Position numbers and translations under genes: made by a program. The notes beneath the pieces were generated by a model. The model made no database searches, had not been told where the DNA came from, and saw nothing but the letters and a program-made list of their open reading frames with translations. From Microcaldota archaeon (GTDB lineage: Archaea; Micrarchaeota; Micrarchaeia; Micrarchaeales; Micrarchaeaceae): a stretch of 64,000 bases of DNA. The stretch lies in contig JAKATX010000013.1 of the NCBI GenBank assembly GCA_021818545.1, forward strand, positions 62,001-126,000, written 5' to 3'. Shown one piece after another: positions 59,350-64,000 of this stretch. The stretch's first letter is position 1; each line of letters begins with the position of its first letter.

Positions 59350-59451
59350 CGGGCCCGGCGGGATTTTCATGCTTCTATGAAGAAACCCATTTTGAACCCG
59401 CGACCATCAGATTAGAAGTCTGCCGCTCTATCCAACCTGAGCTACGGGCCC
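59350..59451 (-). tRNA. tRNA-Arg(UCU) with 27-nt intron in the T-loop (intron 59364-59390)
   Basis: cloverleaf on minus strand; T-loop ttcaa-a|intron|t; BHB with ttca/tgaa central helix and aaa/aat bulges; splicing restores gcggg-ttcaaat-cccgc. Confidence 0.88.
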
Positions 59452-60248
59452 TAATAACGCATAAACCCTTTTTCCTTGTTAATATTAAAGAACTTCTTTG
59501 CATTGGCAGTAAGTGCCTGGGCGGCCCTCTCATAATCTATGCCCTTTATCCCGCCTATCATCCTTACGGATCGCTCTACATCGCTAGGGCTAGCACCCAC
59601 GACCGGAGCATCTGATTCGGTAAGCATCATGTCTATGCCAATCTCCTTTATCACGCGTTTCCTCCTCCCTGATTCTACAGGGGGGATTGATATCATGTAA
59701 CCACGCTCTACCGCGGTTTTAGCCTCCTCTACATCCCCATCAAAATAGTGCATCTGTACGCGCAGCCCGTCCCTCTTCCCAAGGATCTCAAGCACATCAC
59801 TTATCGCCTTCCTGGCATGCACGCTTACGGGAAGATCCAACTGCTCTGCCAAATCAAGGAAGCGGCCAAACGCGGTTTTCTGCCTGGATCTCTTCTTTGC
59901 ATCTGTGGCTACCATATAATCCAAGCCTATCTCGCCTATAGCTACTATGCGCTCCGCGTTGTCCTTGATAAGTTTGAAATTGAACTCGAGCTCATCATCT
60001 CCAATGGTGATTATATTGTGCGGGTCAATGCCCAATGCAGGGAAGATATTCTTATAATCGCTCAATTCTAGCGACTTTAAATTGGATTTGGTGTCCACTC
60101 CATCAGTTATTATGGTGGAAACGCCGTATTCGATCGCTTCGTTTATCTGATGCATACCCTCAATCAAATCGAGGTGGGAGTGCGCATCAGCTAGCTCGAC
60201 TTTGGTTTTTTGCAGCATCCCAAGCTCCTTTACCATTGTTGTCTGCAT
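59451..60248 (-). CDS. TatD family hydrolase
   Basis: ADAHSHLD, IGEIGLDYM, VHARKA, HYFDG, LTESDAPVV. Confidence 0.9.
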   Translation of the reverse strand: MQTTMVKELGMLQKTKVELADAHSHLDLIEGMHQINEAIEYGVSTIITDGVDTKSNLKSLELSDYKNIFPALGIDPHNIITIGDDELEFNFKLIKDNAERIVAIGEIGLDYMVATDAKKRSRQKTAFGRFLDLAEQLDLPVSVHARKAISDVLEILGKRDGLRVQMHYFDGDVEEAKTAVERGYMISIPPVESGRRKRVIKEIGIDMMLTESDAPVVGASPSDVERSVRMIGGIKGIDYERAAQALTANAKKFFNINKEKGFMRY

Positions 60249-60333
60249 TGAAGCACCCGTACTTACTGAATCGTATCTATAAATATTTAGTTGAGATTAA
60301 AACAATCAATCAATTGTAATATAAAATACTAGC

Positions 60334-60870
60334 ATGCTATGGGTCTCGATGCATATGGTGCATACATTGTATTCTGCCTTCAGGCAGGTGTACAGCATAA
60401 AATACACTGCCATTAACATAATCGTATTCCTGATCTATTACTTGGTATTCATCACACTTATTGATTTGCAGGAAGGCCCTGCTCTAATATTATCAATTCC
60501 CCAATACGCCATCTACTTGCTATTGCTCACTGCTTCAATAGCGCTAACGTTATCAATATATTCGATCAACAATACCAGGCGTAACTACGCGAAAGTCACT
60601 GCATCTGGCGTGAGCGTACTAACTACTTTTGTCGGAAGTTTGGTAGAGGGATGCGGTTGCACCGCCCCGCTAATTTTTTCCATATTTTCGGTTTTTGGAG
60701 CTACTGCCGAAGCCGTACCAATATACGCCTTCTTTGTAAACTACTCAACGCAGATATTCGCAGCAATGGTGCTCATGAATGTAATGGTGATATCATACTA
60801 TTTGCTGAGGTTTTCCACCAAGAAGTGCAAATTGCGTACAGCCCCTGCAAAGTCCCGCAAGGCAAAATAA
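60334..60870 (+). CDS. hypothetical multi-pass membrane protein
   Basis: 178 aa hydrophobic ORF with VEGCGCTAPL. Confidence 0.55.
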   Translation: MLWVSMHMVHTLYSAFRQVYSIKYTAINIIVFLIYYLVFITLIDLQEGPALILSIPQYAIYLLLLTASIALTLSIYSINNTRRNYAKVTASGVSVLTTFVGSLVEGCGCTAPLIFSIFSVFGATAEAVPIYAFFVNYSTQIFAAMVLMNVMVISYYLLRFSTKKCKLRTAPAKSRKAK

Positions 60871-60952
60871 CGCGCATTATTCCGCTATCCTTCCACAAAA
60901 GATATTAATGTTAACTTCAAAACGTATCTCTGTCTATTCGGGTGCTGCTTAG

Positions 60953-62428
60953 ATGGTACTAGAAATAATGGACACTGTGTCCAAATTCCTCCCATCGATA
61001 AGGTCTCCAGCGAAGCCGCTGTCGCTAAGGGAGAAGATGGTATGGACCGTAAGCATACTGGCCGTATATTTCCTGCTTTACAACACATATGCAATAGGGG
61101 TGAGCCCGGCCCAGATAACGCAGCCGCTTGAACAGCTCATAAGCATAATATTCGCAGCGAGGATCGGCAGTCTAATAACAGTGGGCATAAGTCCCATAGT
61201 GCTGTCCAGCATAGTGCTCCAGTTGCTTGCAGGTTCCGACCTAATAAAGGTAGACATGAACGACCCGGCGCAGAAGGCCCGCTTCCAGACGCTGCAGAAG
61301 CTTGCGGCCATAGTGATAGCGGTAATAGAAGCCGTGATATACGTCTCTACGCAGTACGTAGCCGTCACTTCGCCCTCGTACGCCATAGTGGTGATGCTGC
61401 AATTGATAGCCGGTGCGTTGATAATAATAATAATGGACGAAATGATGACGAAGTACGGGATAACGTCCGGAATAAACCTATTCATCGCGAGCGGCGTATC
61501 ATACGCTATAGTAGCAGGCACGGCAGGCATAATACTGCCCGAAGCTGCGGCTGCGATAGCTGCAGGTACTACAGCTTCATTTTCCAATGCCTTGTTGGCA
61601 TTCGGCCCGCTGTTCTTCGCCGTACTCGTGTTCCTGATCAGCATCTACGCTTATGAAACCAAGGTGGAGCTTCCGCTCGCATTTGAGCAGCTCAGGGGCA
61701 TAGGCGGAAGGCTTCCGATACCATTCCTTTACGTTAGCGTGCTTCCTGTCATATTGGCGTCCTCGCTAGAGCTGAGCCTTACGGTGTGGCTGAGGTTCCT
61801 GAACGGTATTAGCGGTTCCTTCGGCAATATAGCGAAGTTCATAGCGCTATACAGTCCAGTCAGCAGCACCGCTGGTGGCGGCACCTCGCTTCAGCTCACG
61901 GGCGGTTTGGCGTACTTAATATCACCGTCTTTTCCGCTGCCGTATTCGTCAAATTACGGCGGCGTTGGAGGTTATGCCGCTTACTTCAACTATCTCCTGA
62001 CAACCAACACTGCAAAGTTGGTGTTGCCGTGGGGCGGCTTTGTTTTAGTGCCAGAATGGATCCACGTAATAATATACACGCTGGTACTGGTCGTCCTTTG
62101 CGTGATATTCGGCAAGTTCTGGATAGAGATGACAGGCCAGAGCCCTAAGAATATGGCACAGCAACTTGCTGAAATGGGATGGCAGATACCCGGATTCAGG
62201 CGCGATCCAAGAATAGTGGAAAGCGTTCTTAACAAATACATTCCCACCATAACCGTTCTTGGCAGCATATTCGTCGGACTTCTGGCCGCATTGGCCACGC
62301 TGACAGGCGCAGTTGGCTCTGGTATGGGCATACTGCTTACAGTCGGTATAATCTACATGGTATACCAGCAACTGGAGCAGGAACGCATATACGATGCATA
62401 TCCGATACTGAACAAGATAGCAAAGTAG
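60953..62428 (+). CDS. secY: preprotein translocase subunit SecY
   Basis: multi-TM, LSLREKMVWTVSILAVYFLLYNTYAIGV, LTGGLAYLISPS. Confidence 0.95.
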   Translation: MVLEIMDTVSKFLPSIRSPAKPLSLREKMVWTVSILAVYFLLYNTYAIGVSPAQITQPLEQLISIIFAARIGSLITVGISPIVLSSIVLQLLAGSDLIKVDMNDPAQKARFQTLQKLAAIVIAVIEAVIYVSTQYVAVTSPSYAIVVMLQLIAGALIIIIMDEMMTKYGITSGINLFIASGVSYAIVAGTAGIILPEAAAAIAAGTTASFSNALLAFGPLFFAVLVFLISIYAYETKVELPLAFEQLRGIGGRLPIPFLYVSVLPVILASSLELSLTVWLRFLNGISGSFGNIAKFIALYSPVSSTAGGGTSLQLTGGLAYLISPSFPLPYSSNYGGVGGYAAYFNYLLTTNTAKLVLPWGGFVLVPEWIHVIIYTLVLVVLCVIFGKFWIEMTGQSPKNMAQQLAEMGWQIPGFRRDPRIVESVLNKYIPTITVLGSIFVGLLAALATLTGAVGSGMGILLTVGIIYMVYQQLEQERIYDAYPILNKIAK

Positions 62429-62537
62429 CTGCAGTATTCGGCGCTCAAGATACTTCCTATAAACTCAAGGAAAGATTTAGCGCAGCCGCTACCACTGACC
62501 TAGAATATCATTCAAGCAAAAGAGCAGATAGGCAAAA

Positions 62538-62612
62538 TCAGAGTTCTCCGACTCTCCTCTTCTGCGCCCTCTTTAGCCTTTTGCGCCGCTTTTTCTTCCA
62601 TTTCCAGCGCAT
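62538..62612 (-). CDS. rpl41e: 50S ribosomal protein L41e, 24 aa: MRWKWKKKRRKRLKRAQKRRVGEL
   Basis: manual minus-strand translation; characteristic MRWKWKKKRxRRLKR signature; missing from ORF track. Confidence 0.85.
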   Translation of the reverse strand: MRWKWKKKRRKRLKRAQKRRVGEL

Positions 62613-62810
62613 TCTTCCGTTTTTCTTCCACTTTCGTGGGATGCTTCCCAAAAATACACCTTCAGAATATCCAAGAAAGTTTTTCACACCAATCTATATA
62701 AGCGTTTGCAGGTTTATGCCTCTACTATTATGTATACATCCTAATTCCACGCAAAGCAGACACAACCTATAAATCCTTGATTATGCCCATTTATTCTCGT
62801 AGTTGATGTA

Positions 62811-64000
62811 ATGAAGATTTTGCAGCTTGACGTTGATAATATAACGTACGAACTCATAAAGCCAGAAGCAAAGGTCTACGAGCAGAGCGATGAAAAGAAG
62901 ATTTCAGTTGATGATGCCGTCGCGCTTCTGGTCAGCGTTGAGAGCGGGGATACGGATTCCACCGCGGAGCAGGCGATAAAGGATGTCATGGCATTCATGG
63001 AGAAGAACAAGAAAGAGAGGCTTGTCGTGTATCCTTTCGCGCACTTAAGCAACAACCTCTGCGAACCAAAGGAGGCCATGCGAATTATCGCCCTAATGCA
63101 GGAGAAGGCCGCAGCCAAGGTTTCTTCCACAAAGGCTCCGTTCGGGTGGAACAAGAAGCTAAGCGTAAACATAAAGGGCCATCCGCTTGCAGAGCTGTCA
63201 CGGTCATACGGTGCCGCTCCGGCATCCAAATCGCAAAGCAAGCCCGCGCACCAAAAGGTCGACACTTCCATAGTCACAAAGAGCGACTGGTCGGGGCTGC
63301 CGGAAAGTGATCATAGGACCATAGGCGAGAAACTGAATCTCTTCAGTTTCCAAGCCGTCTCCCCAGCCATGGTGTACTGGCACCCCAGAGGCTATACAAT
63401 CTATAAGCAACTGGTGGAGTTCATCAGGGAAAAGGAGGCGCAGTATGATTTCGAAGAGATAAGCACGCCTAGCTTGGCCAACGTCGCGCTCTGGCACATG
63501 AGCGGTCATGACGAGCATTACAAAGACAACATGTTCGCATTCGAGTCCCAGTTCGGCGAGGTAGGATTGAAGCCCATGAACTGCCCCTCTACGATACTGG
63601 TATACAAGTCCAGAAAGTGGAGCTACAGGGAGCTTCCATTCCGCACTGCGATATTCGATAAGGTATACAGGAGCGAGCTCAGTGGTGTCGCCACCGGCCT
63701 TTTCAGGGTGAAGGAGCTTACCCAAGACGACGGCCACATATTCTTGAGGGAGGACCAGATAAGCCAGGAGTTGGATTCAATTCTTCGCATGATAAAGGAA
63801 GTGTATGGCACTTTCGGCCTTAGCTTCGCAGCTAAGCTCTCCACGATGCCCGACGATCACGCGGGCGAAGACGCGATCTGGGAGAAGGCCACGCTGCAAT
63901 TGAGGAACGCGCTGGAATCACACGGCATGAAGTATGACATCAAGGAGAAGGAGGGGTCCTTCTACGCCCCCAAAATAGACTTCGACATATTCGACTCGCA
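62811..64000 (+). CDS. thrS: threonyl-tRNA synthetase (5' part, truncated by window end)
   Basis: manual translation: MKILQLDVDNITYELIKPEAK...PMNCPSTILVYKSRKWSYRELPFRTAIFDKVYRSELSG...GLFRVKELTQDDGHIFLRE. Confidence 0.94.
   Translation, partial: MKILQLDVDNITYELIKPEAKVYEQSDEKKISVDDAVALLVSVESGDTDSTAEQAIKDVMAFMEKNKKERLVVYPFAHLSNNLCEPKEAMRIIALMQEKAAAKVSSTKAPFGWNKKLSVNIKGHPLAELSRSYGAAPASKSQSKPAHQKVDTSIVTKSDWSGLPESDHRTIGEKLNLFSFQAVSPAMVYWHPRGYTIYKQLVEFIREKEAQYDFEEISTPSLANVALWHMSGHDEHYKDNMFAFESQFGEVGLKPMNCPSTILVYKSRKWSYRELPFRTAIFDKVYRSELSGVATGLFRVKELTQDDGHIFLREDQISQELDSILRMIKEVYGTFGLSFAAKLSTMPDDHAGEDAIWEKATLQLRNALESHGMKYDIKEKEGSFYAPKIDFDIFDS

Noticed and set aside
1-64000. CRISPR-Cas, restriction-modification or other multi-gene defence island
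   Set aside because: No cas genes, regularly spaced repeats or methyltransferase/endonuclease pairs seen; only the VapBC-like pair and TnpB

Overview
This 64 kb window is archaeal chromosome. The gene content best fits an ultrasmall DPANN archaeon close to Micrarchaeota/ARMAN-2. That placement is inferred mainly from a 392-aa three-unit-like EndA plus the TCA/Nuo gene content; no search was run. Housekeeping loci: an L3-L4-L23-L2-S19-L22-S3 ribosomal block, L15e, L44e, an untracked L41e, SecY, SRP54, aIF2-alpha, TFE-alpha, RadA, GINS, diphthine and deoxyhypusine synthases, and ThrRS (cut by the window end). Metabolic loci: a three-gene 2-methylcitrate-type cluster, HMG-CoA reductase, a nuoHIJKLMN membrane-arm operon, AglB/STT3, and a MoxR/VWA pair. 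RNA genes: five well-supported tRNAs plus the 3' part of a sixth. Two tRNAs contain BHB introns that I could fold by hand: tRNA-Ile(UAU) at 37/38 and tRNA-Arg(UCU) inside the T-loop. Mobile DNA: one intact TnpB-only IS605-like element, one decayed copy, and a decayed tyrosine integrase at tRNA-Lys next to a VapBC-like pair. The most unusual signal is a stand-alone TATA-binding protein gene (54543-54923) that encodes only one TBP repeat instead of two. It occurs in the same window as a TFE-alpha with a long basic N-terminal extension. No CRISPR array or rRNA was seen.
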